The notes: a model not told the origin generated them from the sequence alone. A DNA stretch of 64,000 nucleotides from Novosphingobium aerophilum (GCF_014230305.1 NZ_JACLAU010000016.1:1-64000), one strand, 5' to 3'; shown: positions 7,761 to 19,775, counted from the stretch's first letter. Program-made: numbers and translations.

Positions 7761-8683
7761 GGGGTGTCGAGCCTTGGGCTGGCGCTGCCCGCCCCCTCCG
7801 CCATGCGCCGCACCTCCGCCAGGCGGGCCGCCGCGCGGATGATCGTCGGTCCGCCGCACCACAGCAGCGCGGAATCGAACGGCACGCGGCGGGTGGCGGT
7901 CAGGCCGGCCAGGACCGGATGATTCAGCAGCCTGTCCGCGCCATCCCGCCCTCCGGCCGACAGGATCACCTCGGGCGGATCGACCAGCACGCGTTCGAGC
8001 GGCAGGTAGTCGGCCTGCCCCAGCCCGCGCGCCGCGGCGGCGTTGCTGAAACCGGTGCGGCGCAGCAGATCGGCAATCAGCGAGGCCTCGCCGGGCACGA
8101 TCCCGCCCGATTGCCAGACCAGCGCCGACACCGCGCGCCCGTCCGCCGGCCGCGCCGCTGCCAGCGCCGCAGCGATCCGGGCCGCCAGCGCCTCGCCCCG
8201 TGCCGGCTGCCCGGCCAGGGCCGCGATCCGGCGGACCTGGGCCAGGCTTTCGGGCACGTCCCGGGCGATCGGCAGTTCGAACAGGGCAATCCCCAGGCGG
8301 GCCAGTGCGGCCCGGGTCGCCGGGGGGGTGAAGGTCCCCCCGATGACCAGCGCGGGGCGTAGGGCGGCGATCTCCTCGACCGTGCCGCTCACCGCGGGAA
8401 AGCGCCGCGCCACGGCCAGGTCCATCGAGCTCGAGCCCGGCTCGCTGCTGTAGGCGGAAAGGCCGCGGATCTGGCGCGGATCGGCCACTTCGGCCAGCAC
8501 CGCGTCGGTGCAGGGATTGAGGCTGACGATGCCGGATCGCGCCGGCGCGGGGGCAGAGCCCGGAGCCGCGGCGCAACCGGCCAGCCCCATCGCCCAGGTC
8601 GCAGCAAGGAGGAGGGAGACCGGCGCTCTCCTCCAGCGCCGGCTCCCCCCTTCCCATCGCTCCGCGACCCGGACGATCTGCAT
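7757..8683 (-). CDS. btuF: Cobalamin-binding lipoprotein (BtuF-like)
   Basis: A 308-residue substrate-binding protein of the helical-backbone (PBP2/BtuF) class. A basic N-terminus and hydrophobic segment end in the lipobox LAGC (Cys37), so it should be membrane-anchored facing the periplasm. The mature part begins IVSLNPCTDAVLAEV, typical of BtuF/FhuD-like proteins, and has the two-lobe pattern with EEIAALRPALVIGG. The start codon lies 5 bases after the btuB stop and the stop overlaps btuC. In the operon it would carry B12 from BtuB to BtuCD. Confidence 0.87.
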   Translation of the reverse strand: MQIVRVAERWEGGSRRWRRAPVSLLLAATWAMGLAGCAAAPGSAPAPARSGIVSLNPCTDAVLAEVADPRQIRGLSAYSSEPGSSSMDLAVARRFPAVSGTVEEIAALRPALVIGGTFTPPATRAALARLGIALFELPIARDVPESLAQVRRIAALAGQPARGEALAARIAAALAAARPADGRAVSALVWQSGGIVPGEASLIADLLRRTGFSNAAAARGLGQADYLPLERVLVDPPEVILSAGGRDGADRLLNHPVLAGLTATRRVPFDSALLWCGGPTIIRAAARLAEVRRMAEGAGSASPRLDTP

Positions 8684-8688
8684 GCGCG

Positions 8689-10545
8689 CTAGACCCTGAA
8701 CCGGGCGCCGACGAAGGCCGAGCGGCCCGGGGTGTTGTACCCGGCAACGGTCTGGTAGCGCTCGTCGGTCAGGTTTTCCACCCGGCCGAACAGCTCCAGC
8801 CCATGCGGCAGCGGCAGGCTGGCGCGCAGGTCGACCCGGCGCCAGCCATCGATCCGCACCGTGTTGGCAGCATTGTCGAAGCTGTCACCGACCAGGAACA
8901 GCGAGGTGCCGAGGCGCAGCCCGACCGGGCTCTGCCAGTCCAGGCTGATGCTGGCGCTGTGCTGCGGGCGCAGCGGCAGGCGCTGGTTGGCGTTGGGAAA
9001 CGACCGGTCGAACGCATCGACCAGGGCATAGCTGGCCTCGACCCGCAGGGTCCGGCTGGGCCGCAGCACCAGCGCGGCTTCGATCCCGTTCGCCTCGGCG
9101 CGACCGATGTTCTGGGACCGGAAGGTCGTGGCCGAAAAGACAATCAGATTTGTGCTGCGCCGGTGATACCATGTCACCGTGGCGCTCAGCGCATCGCCGA
9201 GCAGCGCCTGTTCGATGCCGATGTCCACGTTCTGCGCGGTTTCCGGCTTGAGCAGCGGATTGCCGTAGGGCGGCTGGCCCTCACTCAGGCTGGGCGCCCG
9301 AAAGCCCTCGGCGTAGGTGGCGCGCAGCACGGTGCGGCCGCCGTTGGGGGTGTAGGCCAGGTTGCCGCCCAGCGTGGTGTGGGCGCCATAATCGGAATAG
9401 ACATCGTGCCGCAACCCGCCGGTCAGGGTCAGGCCCTCCAGCGGCCGCAGGCTGAGCTGCAGATAGCCCCCGTTGACGCGGTTGCTGGCGCGATCGGGCC
9501 TGGCGCCCTCGAAGGACGTGCTGGCCCGGATCGCCTCATGCTCGAGCCCGGCGGCGATCTGCACGCGCGGGGTCAGGTCGAACACGCTGCGCCATTCGAT
9601 CCGTTCGGTCAGGCCGGTGGCCAGATAGGTGTTGAAGCTGAACACCACCGGATCGGTCCCGCGCCGGTCGATATCGGCGCGGGTATAAGCGACGCGGCTG
9701 CGCAGACGGCCGCCGAGCGCCTCGAGGTTGAGCCCGGCATAAGCGTACCACTGGGTGTTGCGCGCCTCGGCCAGCGAGTTGGCGCCGCCGCTGAAGGCCG
9801 AATCGTAGCTCGACCGGACCCGGCTCCAGTTGCCGCGCAGATCCAGGCTGAGCCCCGGGGCCAGCGCCACGGTGACCCGTCCGTTGAGCGCCGCCTGGCG
9901 CCCGCCATCGGCCTCGGCCCCGGGCGCGGCGAAGACCGAGAAGCCATCGGTGCGATAGACCGTCCCGCCCAGGCTGTAGCCGACCGCGCCCTGGCTGCCC
10001 GACAGGTTGAGCCGGGCGTTCGCGGTGTTGTAGGCGCCGTACTCGGCCGATCCGCGCAGGGCGAGCGGGCCGGTGGGCTTGGCGGTTTCGATGTTGATCA
10101 CCCCGCCGATGGCCTGGCTGCCCCAGACGATCGAATTGGGCCCGCGCAGCACCTCGATCCGGTCGGTGTTGCCCGCCAGCAGCCCGCCGAAATCGAAGGC
10201 CGCGTTCGGGCTCGACGGATCGTTGACCCGCACCCCGTCGATCAGCACCAGGGTCTGCGACGAGTTCCCGCCGCGCACGAACACGCTCGACTGGGTGCCG
10301 ACCGGGCCACGCTGGGCGACACTGAGCGAGGGCAGCGCACGCAGGGCATCGCCGATGGTCACGGCCTGCAGCGTCTCGATCCGGTCGCGGCTGACCACAG
10401 TGATCGCCTGACCGGTGCGGTCAGCGCGCTGGGCGAAGCCGCTGGCCAGGACGACGATCTCCTCCGGCGCGGCCTCGGCGGCCTGCACCACGCCCGGAAC
10501 GACCGCGGCCAGCGCCGCGGCGGAAAGCAAAAGCTGGAATTTCAC
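8689..10545 (-). CDS. btuB: TonB-dependent vitamin B12 receptor
   Basis: A 618-residue outer-membrane receptor. Signal peptide residues 1-22, TonB box EEIVVLASG (28-36), plug domain with SSVFVRGGNSSQTLVLIDGV and LRGPNSIVWGSQAIGGVIN, then a 22-strand-type barrel ending GRSAFVGARFRV. The start is taken as GTG 10545, preceded by GGGAG at suitable spacing; an ATG 20 codons into a longer frame has no ribosome-binding site. BtuB of enterobacteria is about 600 residues, so length fits. It is the first gene of the operon and lies directly downstream of a cobalamin riboswitch, so expression should fall when cobalamin is plentiful. Confidence 0.92.
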   Translation of the reverse strand: MKFQLLLSAAALAAVVPGVVQAAEAAPEEIVVLASGFAQRADRTGQAITVVSRDRIETLQAVTIGDALRALPSLSVAQRGPVGTQSSVFVRGGNSSQTLVLIDGVRVNDPSSPNAAFDFGGLLAGNTDRIEVLRGPNSIVWGSQAIGGVINIETAKPTGPLALRGSAEYGAYNTANARLNLSGSQGAVGYSLGGTVYRTDGFSVFAAPGAEADGGRQAALNGRVTVALAPGLSLDLRGNWSRVRSSYDSAFSGGANSLAEARNTQWYAYAGLNLEALGGRLRSRVAYTRADIDRRGTDPVVFSFNTYLATGLTERIEWRSVFDLTPRVQIAAGLEHEAIRASTSFEGARPDRASNRVNGGYLQLSLRPLEGLTLTGGLRHDVYSDYGAHTTLGGNLAYTPNGGRTVLRATYAEGFRAPSLSEGQPPYGNPLLKPETAQNVDIGIEQALLGDALSATVTWYHRRSTNLIVFSATTFRSQNIGRAEANGIEAALVLRPSRTLRVEASYALVDAFDRSFPNANQRLPLRPQHSASISLDWQSPVGLRLGTSLFLVGDSFDNAANTVRIDGWRRVDLRASLPLPHGLELFGRVENLTDERYQTVAGYNTPGRSAFVGARFRV

Positions 10546-10561
10546 GCACAATACTCCCGTC

Positions 10562-10608
10562 ATGAACGTATGCCGTTCATGGCGAGAGACCCCGCGCGAA
10601 TTCGCGGG
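10562..10608 (-). promoter_or_regulatory. Two small hairpins between riboswitch and btuB start
   Basis: Perfect inverted repeats ATGAACG-TATGC-CGTTCAT (10562-10580) and CCCGCG-CGAATT-CGCGGG (10591-10608). The first ends a few bases before the btuB ribosome-binding site (GGGAG). They lie where the expression platform of the riboswitch would be. The role is inferred from position; no T-tract is present, which favours control of translation rather than termination. Confidence 0.55.
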
Positions 10609-10650
10609 ACCACGCTGCATTCCGGTACACCCCGCCCGGCGCGGAACGAC

Positions 10651-10835
10651 CGTCAGTGGGCAGGTCTCCTGGCTCCCGGATCAACACGGCCCGCCTGCCT
10701 TCCCAGCGGCCCCGAAGGGCTGATGCCAGTGGCGTGAGCGGCGGAACGCTCCCCGGTCACAGTTGCGGGGGCAGCGCGGGATTGAACACCCGCTTCCCTC
10801 TTAGGCCCGGTTTCCCGGACAACCCGTGACGTGGA
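10651..10835 (-). ncRNA. Cobalamin (adenosylcobalamin-type) riboswitch
   Basis: The minus strand carries the conserved elements in order: GAGGGAAGCGGGTG (10787-10800), GCCCCCGCAACTGT (10759-10772), the B12 box GCCACTGG (10726-10733), GGGAAGGCAGGCGGG next to it, and GAGCCAGGAGACCTG (10661-10675). These are the hallmark segments of the cobalamin aptamer. It lies about 110 bases upstream of btuB, and heads btuB-btuF-btuC-btuD. A possible promoter upstream (TTGCGA, 17 bases, TAAGCG near 10846-10874) is weak. Confidence 0.95.
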
Positions 10836-10996
10836 ACCGCGCTTAGGCGGGTTGAACTGGCTTCGCAAGAGGCAACCTGTCCTGAGGGGCATTAGAGTAG
10901 CGCCGCGGGGCGATCGTCCCCCTGGGCTGTGCGAGCCTATCCAGTCTTCGGCCCAGTCTTCGGCGGAACGCCCGCATGGGGTGGAGAGCTGCCATA

Positions 10997-11132
10997 CTCT
11001 CCTCCCCGGCACGGGGAGGGGGACCACCGCAGGTGGTGGAGGGGCGCCCTCCTTGGGGCAAGGCCTCTCGTCCAGACAGGGTGCCCCTCCACCATGCTTC
11101 GCATGGTCCCCCTCCCCCGTCGGGGGAGGAAA
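10997..11132. repeat. Pair of inverted palindromic repeats
   Basis: Two copies of a roughly 46-base palindromic element face each other. The left copy (about 11000-11045) contains CGGGGAGGGGGACCACCG and AGGTGGTGGAGGGGC. The right copy (about 11081-11129) is its reverse complement with a few changes, containing GCCCCTCCACCATGC and GCATGGTCCCCCTCCCC. Each copy can also fold on itself. REP/BIME-like elements of this type are common between genes in alphaproteobacteria. The remaining sequence up to 11412 has no other clear feature. Confidence 0.8.
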
Positions 11133-11412
11133 CAAAGGTCCGATCCTGGGCGAAATCCGCCATCAGGACCCGTCCACTCGCCCAAGCCGCCCCAATCCAT
11201 CGTCATCCCGATGCAAACCGCGATCTCAGGCCGGATGGCGCAGGTTCGCGCTCCGTTAACCGGTTCACCTCCACACCGGGCGGCGTCCCGTGACGGGACA
11301 GCCCGGATTCGACGGCTGCGGGCGGGTCCGATCCGGGCTACGCGCGAAGCGCGCCGTTTCGCCCGGCCGCGGCCCCCGGTCCGCGGTGGTGGTGGCGCCC
11401 GAAAGGACCTGA

Positions 11413-12681
11413 TTGACCGACCTCCCGCCCGCCCCCTTCCCGCTCGACGCCTTGCCGTCCGACCAGCCCGTGCCGGCTCTGGCTGGACTGCGCCGGCGTG
11501 TGCCCGTCGCCCGGCAGGACCGGCGGGAGCGCCTGCGGGCGACGTTCGGGCCGGTCGCTAGGCTGTGGCACGCCGCCCGCCGCAGGATCCGGTCGGGGCT
11601 GCGGATCGCCCGAGCCCGGCCGGTCCTGCCGGTGCTGGCGCTCTGTGCCGTGCCCGCCCTCGCCGCGGCCCAGGCCTGGGGACCGGACATGGCGCTGTTC
11701 CGGATCGGCAACGCGGTCGGGGTGATCGGCGGGGAGACCGCGATCGAGCCGATGCCGTTCGAGCAGGCCGGGCAGAGCTTCCCCGGTTCGGCGTTTTACT
11801 ACCTGGCGCCCGATGCTGCCGCGGGCCAGCCGCTGGCCGATGGCGCGCACTGGGAGGGCGATAGCTTTGCCGGCCCGGCCGCCCGGGCGCTGCGCGCCGG
11901 GGGCACGGCGCTCGACCGCACGCGCGCCCTCACCTGCCTGACCCAGGCGATCTACTACGAGGCGGCGAGCGAGCCCGACGCCGGGCAGCGGGCCGTGGCG
12001 CAGGTGGTGCTCAACCGCGTGGCCCACCCGGCCTATCCCAAGACCGTGTGCGGGGTGGTGTACCAGGGGGCGGAACGGACCACCGGGTGCCAATTCACCT
12101 TCACCTGCGACGGCGCCCTGGCCCGCGTGCCCAACCGCCTGTTCTGGCAGCGCGCGGAAACGGTCGCGCGCGCCGCGCTGGCCGGTTTCGTCTATGCCCC
12201 GGTCGGGCTGTCGACCCATTACCACACCATCGCGGTCCATCCCTACTGGGCGGACAGCCTGTCCTACGTGGGCACGATCGGCGCGCACCGGTTCTATCGC
12301 TTCGGCGGCCCGGCCGGGGCCCCGGCGACCTTTAACGTCGCGGCCTATCGCGGCGGCGAGCCCGTCGCCGCGCCGCCGCCGCGCGCGGCCGGGCTGACCA
12401 GCCCCGACGCCGCGCTCGATCCGCTGGCGATCGAACGGGCCTATGCCCAGGGCTACAACGCGGCCCAGGCCGCTGCCCTGGCCCCGGTCAACACGGTGCC
12501 GATGAGCCGCATCGGGGGCTTCGGCGCGCCGCCGGCCAACCATCCTGCGCCGGCCTATGCCCCGGCCCTGCAGGCCCGCGGCGGCGATGCGCTCTACACC
12601 GCCCAGACCCTGCCCGAGGGCCAGGGCGTGCGGCCCGAATATGCCGGATCGGGCCAGTGGATCGCCCGCCCGGGTAGCTGA
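11413..12681 (+). CDS. SleB-type cell wall hydrolase (Hydrolase_2 family)
   Basis: A 422-residue protein. A basic N-terminus (1-68) precedes one hydrophobic segment (about 69-86, ending ALAAAQA), acting as a signal or anchor. The Hydrolase_2 domain starts near C175 (CLTQAIYYEAASEPDAGQ), with the conserved Glu183, then AVAQVVLNRV and CQFTFTCDG. It should cut peptidoglycan in the periplasm. The C-terminal 110 residues are Ala/Pro-rich and low complexity. TTG 11413 is chosen because AAAGGA lies 5 bases upstream. In non-sporulating alphaproteobacteria this family is used for wall remodelling; the precise bond cut is unknown. Confidence 0.83.
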   Translation: MTDLPPAPFPLDALPSDQPVPALAGLRRRVPVARQDRRERLRATFGPVARLWHAARRRIRSGLRIARARPVLPVLALCAVPALAAAQAWGPDMALFRIGNAVGVIGGETAIEPMPFEQAGQSFPGSAFYYLAPDAAAGQPLADGAHWEGDSFAGPAARALRAGGTALDRTRALTCLTQAIYYEAASEPDAGQRAVAQVVLNRVAHPAYPKTVCGVVYQGAERTTGCQFTFTCDGALARVPNRLFWQRAETVARAALAGFVYAPVGLSTHYHTIAVHPYWADSLSYVGTIGAHRFYRFGGPAGAPATFNVAAYRGGEPVAAPPPRAAGLTSPDAALDPLAIERAYAQGYNAAQAAALAPVNTVPMSRIGGFGAPPANHPAPAYAPALQARGGDALYTAQTLPEGQGVRPEYAGSGQWIARPGS

Positions 12682-12827
12682 CACCCGCGGTTTTCCGGGC
12701 TTCGCCGACAGTCTCCGCGGCAGCGGCGAAATTCCAAACAAATGTGAAACCATGCTGCGACACGAACCCTTAGGCGGATCGTGCGAGAAGGTGGGCAAGC
12801 GTTCATAAGCCAGGGAATCCTGCCCCG

Positions 12828-13142
12828 ATGTCGATCCATTTCGCCGCCTCCCGCCGCCTTCCGACCTCCGCCGTGGCCCGGCACCTGTCGGCACCGCGGT
12901 CGATGCAGGCGGTGAACGACAACTACGGTCAGGGCGCGCGTGCGGTGATCGACAACCCGCTGCTCCGCGCCACACTGGAACACTTCGCCACGCATGGCCT
13001 GGCTGCCGCGGCCCTGGCCCGCACCCAGGCCGAGGACGCCTTCCTGTCCGAGGATGCCGACAGCTTCCGCCACTGGATGGCCGTCTGCCGCCTGCTCGAC
13101 CGCCGCATGGCCGGCCGCCTGGGACCGCGCAGCAACGACTGA
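12828..13142 (+). CDS. Conserved small protein of unknown function
   Basis: A 104-residue protein, no signal peptide or membrane segment. The N-terminus is basic (MSIHFAASRRLPTSAVARH), followed by a helical region with an acidic patch (RTQAEDAFLSEDADSF) and CRLLDRRMAGRLGPRSND at the end. GGGA lies about 9 bases before the ATG. Third-position GC is high, as in neighbouring genes, and the frame is uninterrupted, so it is likely real. I do not recognise a domain. It stands alone between the wall hydrolase and the TCA cluster. Confidence 0.6.
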   Translation: MSIHFAASRRLPTSAVARHLSAPRSMQAVNDNYGQGARAVIDNPLLRATLEHFATHGLAAAALARTQAEDAFLSEDADSFRHWMAVCRLLDRRMAGRLGPRSND

Positions 13143-14443
<1,301 letters not shown>

Positions 14444-14484
14444 TCGCATACCGCCCAAGTTCCAGCCTCCCCAGGAGCATCTGA

Positions 14485-15375
14485 ATGTCCATTCTCGTCA
14501 ACAAGCACACCAAGGTCATCACCCAGGGGATGACCGGCAAGACCGGCGCCTTCCACACCCAGGCGGCGCTTGATTACGGCACCCAGATGGTTGCCGGCGT
14601 GACCCCCGGCAAGGGCGGCACGACCCACATCGGCCTGCCCCAGTTCAACACCGTGGCCGAGGCCAAGGCCGCGACCGGCGCGACCGCCTCGTGCATCTAC
14701 GTGCCGCCTCCGGGCGCGGCCGACGCCATCCTGGAAGCGATCGACGCCCAGGTCGAGCTGATCATCTGCATCACCGAGGGCATTCCGGTGCTCGACATGG
14801 TCCGCGTCAAGCGCGCCCTCTCGGGCTCCAAGTCGCGTCTGATCGGGCCGAACTGCCCCGGCGTGCTGACCCCGGAAGAGTGCAAGATCGGCATCATGCC
14901 CGCGAACATCTTCAAGAAGGGTTCGGTCGGCGTGGTCTCGCGCTCGGGAACGCTGACCTATGAAGCGGTGTTCCAGACCAGCAACATCGGCCTCGGCCAG
15001 ACCACCGCGGTCGGCATCGGCGGCGATCCGGTCAACGGCACCAACTTCATCGACGTGCTGGAGCTGTTCCTGGCCGATGACGAGACCAAGTCGATCATCA
15101 TGATCGGCGAGATCGGCGGCAGCGCCGAGGAAGAGGCGGCCCAGTTCCTCAAGGACGAGGCCAAGCGCGGGCGCAAGAAGCCGATGGTCGGCTTCATCGC
15201 CGGGCGCACCGCCCCTCCGGGCCGCCGCATGGGCCACGCCGGGGCAATCGTCTCGGGCGGCCAGGGCGGCGCCGAGGAGAAGATCGCGGCGATGGAAGAG
15301 GCCGGCATCCGCGTCAGCCCCTCGCCCTCGCTGCTCGGCGAGACCCTCGCCGAAGTGCTGAAGGAACGCGTCTGA
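14485..15375 (+). CDS. sucD: Succinyl-CoA synthetase (ADP-forming) alpha subunit
   Basis: A 296-residue subunit that, with SucC, converts succinyl-CoA to succinate with nucleotide phosphorylation. It has the CoA-binding N-terminal domain ([20 protein letters not shown]) and the phosphorylated His251 in [18 protein letters not shown] lies upstream of the ATG. The beta subunit gene sucC is not beside it and is not in the window, so the enzyme must be completed from elsewhere. A long hairpin follows the stop. Confidence 0.96.
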   Translation: MSILVNKHTKVITQGMTGKTGAFHTQAALDYGTQMVAGVTPGKGGTTHIGLPQFNTVAEAKAATGATASCIYVPPPGAADAILEAIDAQVELIICITEGIPVLDMVRVKRALSGSKSRLIGPNCPGVLTPEECKIGIMPANIFKKGSVGVVSRSGTLTYEAVFQTSNIGLGQTTAVGIGGDPVNGTNFIDVLELFLADDETKSIIMIGEIGGSAEEEAAQFLKDEAKRGRKKPMVGFIAGRTAPPGRRMGHAGAIVSGGQGGAEEKIAAMEEAGIRVSPSPSLLGETLAEVLKERV

Positions 15376-15382
15376 TCGCGCG

Positions 15383-15413
15383 GGAGGGCCGGCGCCGCGC
15401 GTGCCGGCCCTCC
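15383..15413 (+). terminator. Strong hairpin after sucD
   Basis: A perfect 11-base stem, GGAGGGCCGGC (15383-15393) and GCCGGCCCTCC (15403-15413), with a 9-base loop. No T-run follows (TGAAAAATAC), so it may be a processing or mRNA-end stabilising hairpin, or an attenuator, rather than a full terminator. Confidence 0.5.
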
Positions 15414-15574
15414 TGAAAAATACTTAGCCTCCGGGAAGGTCTGGCTAACCATACCGGTGCTAGGTTCCCCCGACCCTGCGGCGAGCCGCGCCCCGGGTCC
15501 GGATTGCTCAGGCCGGCCGCTCCTCCCCAGGATGGCTCCGGCGCTTGCGAGACTGCTCCGAACCGGAGCCAAGG

Positions 15575-18427
15575 ATGAATGCCATGGGCCAGGAATTGCA
15601 CGATTTTCTTCCCGACATCGGCCAGGATGAGGTTCAGCAGGGACCCAGCTGGGCCCGCAGCAACTGGCCGCTGGTCGGCGGCGCGGCGGAAGATGACCTG
15701 ACCCAGGCGCTCGATCCCCTGGCCCTGCGCGAGGCGATCAAGAAGTCCGCCGCCAAGACCGGCGCGTCGAACGGCATGGACGAGGCCGCGGTCCAGGCGA
15801 TGATCACCGACAGCTTCCGCGCCGTCCTGCTGATCCGCACCTACCGCGTGCGCGGGCACCTCGCCGCCGATCTCGATCCGCTCGGCCTGTCGAAGCGCGA
15901 TCTGCCGGCCGACCTGACGCCCGAGTACCACGGCTTCACCGCGGCCGACTTCGACCGCAAGATCTACCTCGGCGGCTATCTGGGCGTCGAATGGGCGTCG
16001 CTGCGCGAGATCGTGGCCACCCTGCGCAAGAACTACTGCGGCAAGGTTGGCCTGGAATACATGCACATCACCGACCTGGAGGAGCGCCGCTTCCTGCAGG
16101 ACCGGATGGAGGGTGCCGACAAAACGATCGACTTCACCCCCGAGGGCAAGAAGGCGATCCTGGCCGCCGTGGTGCGCGGCGAGCAGTACGAGAAGTTCCT
16201 GGGCAAGAAGTACGTCGGAACCAAGCGCTTCGGCCTGGACGGCGGCGAATCCATGATCCCGGCCCTGGAAGCGGTGATCAAGTACGGCGGCCAGCGCGGC
16301 GTGCGCGAGATCGTCTACGGCATGGCCCACCGCGGCCGCCTGAACGTCCTCGCCAACGTGATGGGCAAGCCGTACAAGGTGATCTTCCACGAATTCTCGG
16401 GCGGCACGGCCAACCCCGACGATGTCGGCGGTTCGGGCGACGTGAAGTATCACCTCGGCACCTCGACCGACCGCGAGTTCGACGGAATCAAGGTGCACAT
16501 GAGCCTGATGCCCAACCCCAGCCACCTGGAAACGGTGGACCCGGTGGTGCTGGGCAAGGTCCGCGCCTATCAGCAGGAGCGCGACGATATCGGCCCGGGC
16601 AAGCACAAGCAGGTGCTGCCGGTGCTGATCCACGGCGATGCGGCCTTCGCCGGCCAGGGCATCGTCTGGGAATGCTTCGGCTTTTCGGGCGTGAAGGGCT
16701 ACAACACCGGCGGTTGCATCCACTTCGTGATCAACAACCAGATCGGCTTCACCACCAGCCCGCAGTTCTCGCGCGGGTCGCCCTATCCGTCGGACGTCGC
16801 CAAGGGCGTGCAGGCGCCGATCATCCACGTCAACGGCGATGATCCGGAGGCCGTGACCTTCGCCTGCAAGTTGGCGGTCGATTATCGCCAGACCTTCGGC
16901 CGCGACGTGGTGGTCGACATGTGGTGCTATCGCCGCTTCGGCCACAACGAGGGCGACGAGCCCGGCTTCACCCAGCCGCTGATGTACGCCAAGATCCGGC
17001 AGCATCCGCCGGTCAGCCAGATCTATGCCAGCCGCCTCAAGGCCGAGGGCGTGGTCGACGAGGCCTTCCTGGCCGAAACCGAAGGCGCCTTCGTCGGCCT
17101 GCTGGAGGAACACTTCTCCGCCGCCAAGGACTACAAGGCCAACGAAGCCGACTGGTTCGGCGGCCGCTGGAGCGGGTTCAACAAGCCCGCCGATCCGGAA
17201 ACCGCCCGCCGCAACGTCGCCACCGGGATCGAGACCAAGCTGTTCGACAGCCTGGGCCGCACGCTGACCACGGTGCCCGAGGGGCTGACCATCCACAAGA
17301 CGCTGGGCCGCGTGCTGGACGCCAAGCGCGAGATGTTCGCCAGCGGCGAAGGCTTCGACTGGGCCACCGGCGAGGCCCTGGCCTATGGCTCGCTGCTGTC
17401 GGAAGGCTATGCGGTGCGCCTGTCGGGCCAGGATTCGGGCCGCGGCACCTTCAGCCAGCGCCACGCGGTGTGGGTCGACCAGACCGACGAGCACAAGTAC
17501 GTGCCGCTCGCTACGGTGCCCCACGGCCGCTTCGAGGTGCATGACAGCCCGCTGTCCGAATATGGCGTGCTGGGCTTCGAATACGGCTTCGCCAGCGCCG
17601 ATCCCAAGACGCTGGTGCTGTGGGAAGCGCAGTTCGGCGATTTCGCCAACGGCGCGCAGATCATGATCGACCAGTACGTCGCCGCGTCCGAAGCCAAGTG
17701 GCTGCGCGCGAACGGCCTGGTGATGCTGCTGCCCCACGGCTACGAAGGCCAGGGCCCGGAACACTCCTCCGCCCGCCTGGAACGCTACCTGCAGCTCTGC
17801 GCGCAGGACAACATGCAGGTGTGCAACATCACCACCCCGGCCAACTACTTCCACGTGCTGCGCCGGCAGATGCACCGCCCGTTCCGCAAGCCGCTGATCA
17901 TCATGACGCCCAAGAGCCTGCTGCGGCACCCGCTGGCCAAGTCCAAGGCGAGCGAGTTCCAGGGCGAAAGCCACTTCATGCGCATCCTTTCGGACATGAA
18001 GCCGGCGGCCGACAAGGACACCAAGCGGCTGGTGCTGTGTTCGGGCAAGGTTGCGTATGACCTGTTCGAGGCGCGCGATGCGGCCGAAATCACCGACACG
18101 CAGATTGTCCGGATCGAGCAGCTCTACCCCTTCCCGGGCGATCCGCTGGCCACCCGCATCGCGCGGATGACCAACCTGGAAGAGGTGGTCTGGTGCCAGG
18201 AAGAGCCGCGCAACAACGGTTCGTGGTTCTTCGTCGAACCGCTGATCGAGGAGGCGCTCGCCGCAGCGAAGTGCAAGGTCAAGCGCGCCCGCTATGCCGG
18301 TCGCACCGCCAGCGCCTCGCCCGCGACCGGCCTCGCCAAGCGCCACACCGCCGAGCAGACCGCGCTGGTCAGCAACGCGCTGGGGCTGTCGGTGCGGGGC
18401 GAAATCCGCCGCAAGTCCAAGGGTTAG
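15575..18427 (+). CDS. sucA: 2-oxoglutarate dehydrogenase E1 component
   Basis: A 950-residue thiamine diphosphate enzyme, first component of the 2-oxoglutarate dehydrogenase complex. Family landmarks are RTYRVRGHLAADLDPL, the GGESMIPALE segment, GMAHRGRLNVLANV, IHGDAAFAGQG and VINNQIGFTTSP in the cofactor domain, and EYGVLGFEYG in the transketolase-like domain. The length is usual for E1o. ATG 15575 has GGAG 6 bases upstream; ATG 15584 (MGQE) is an alternative with AAGGA upstream. It is followed after 100 bases by the E2 gene. Confidence 0.95.
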   Translation: MNAMGQELHDFLPDIGQDEVQQGPSWARSNWPLVGGAAEDDLTQALDPLALREAIKKSAAKTGASNGMDEAAVQAMITDSFRAVLLIRTYRVRGHLAADLDPLGLSKRDLPADLTPEYHGFTAADFDRKIYLGGYLGVEWASLREIVATLRKNYCGKVGLEYMHITDLEERRFLQDRMEGADKTIDFTPEGKKAILAAVVRGEQYEKFLGKKYVGTKRFGLDGGESMIPALEAVIKYGGQRGVREIVYGMAHRGRLNVLANVMGKPYKVIFHEFSGGTANPDDVGGSGDVKYHLGTSTDREFDGIKVHMSLMPNPSHLETVDPVVLGKVRAYQQERDDIGPGKHKQVLPVLIHGDAAFAGQGIVWECFGFSGVKGYNTGGCIHFVINNQIGFTTSPQFSRGSPYPSDVAKGVQAPIIHVNGDDPEAVTFACKLAVDYRQTFGRDVVVDMWCYRRFGHNEGDEPGFTQPLMYAKIRQHPPVSQIYASRLKAEGVVDEAFLAETEGAFVGLLEEHFSAAKDYKANEADWFGGRWSGFNKPADPETARRNVATGIETKLFDSLGRTLTTVPEGLTIHKTLGRVLDAKREMFASGEGFDWATGEALAYGSLLSEGYAVRLSGQDSGRGTFSQRHAVWVDQTDEHKYVPLATVPHGRFEVHDSPLSEYGVLGFEYGFASADPKTLVLWEAQFGDFANGAQIMIDQYVAASEAKWLRANGLVMLLPHGYEGQGPEHSSARLERYLQLCAQDNMQVCNITTPANYFHVLRRQMHRPFRKPLIIMTPKSLLRHPLAKSKASEFQGESHFMRILSDMKPAADKDTKRLVLCSGKVAYDLFEARDAAEITDTQIVRIEQLYPFPGDPLATRIARMTNLEEVVWCQEEPRNNGSWFFVEPLIEEALAAAKCKVKRARYAGRTASASPATGLAKRHTAEQTALVSNALGLSVRGEIRRKSKG

Positions 18428-18434
18428 AACTCCA

Positions 18435-18475
18435 TCGCCCGCTCACCCTGAGCCTGTCCAAGGGTGATGCGCGGG
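18435..18475. repeat. REP-like palindrome between sucA and sucB
   Basis: The segment CGCTCACCCTGAGCCTGTCC shares the core CGCTC-N4-TGAGCCTGTC with the repeats at 19859-20015. Probably a dispersed REP-like unit. Confidence 0.6.
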
Positions 18476-18527
18476 GGCTTAGGCAGGCTCGGCCCAGACG
18501 GGCGCGACAGACATGGGAACGTTGAAG

Positions 18528-19775
<1,248 letters not shown>

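Noticed and set aside
15314..18346. 1010-codon open frame on the minus strand opposite sucA
   Set aside because: Low-complexity composition and no ribosome-binding site; sucA on the other strand is unmistakable.
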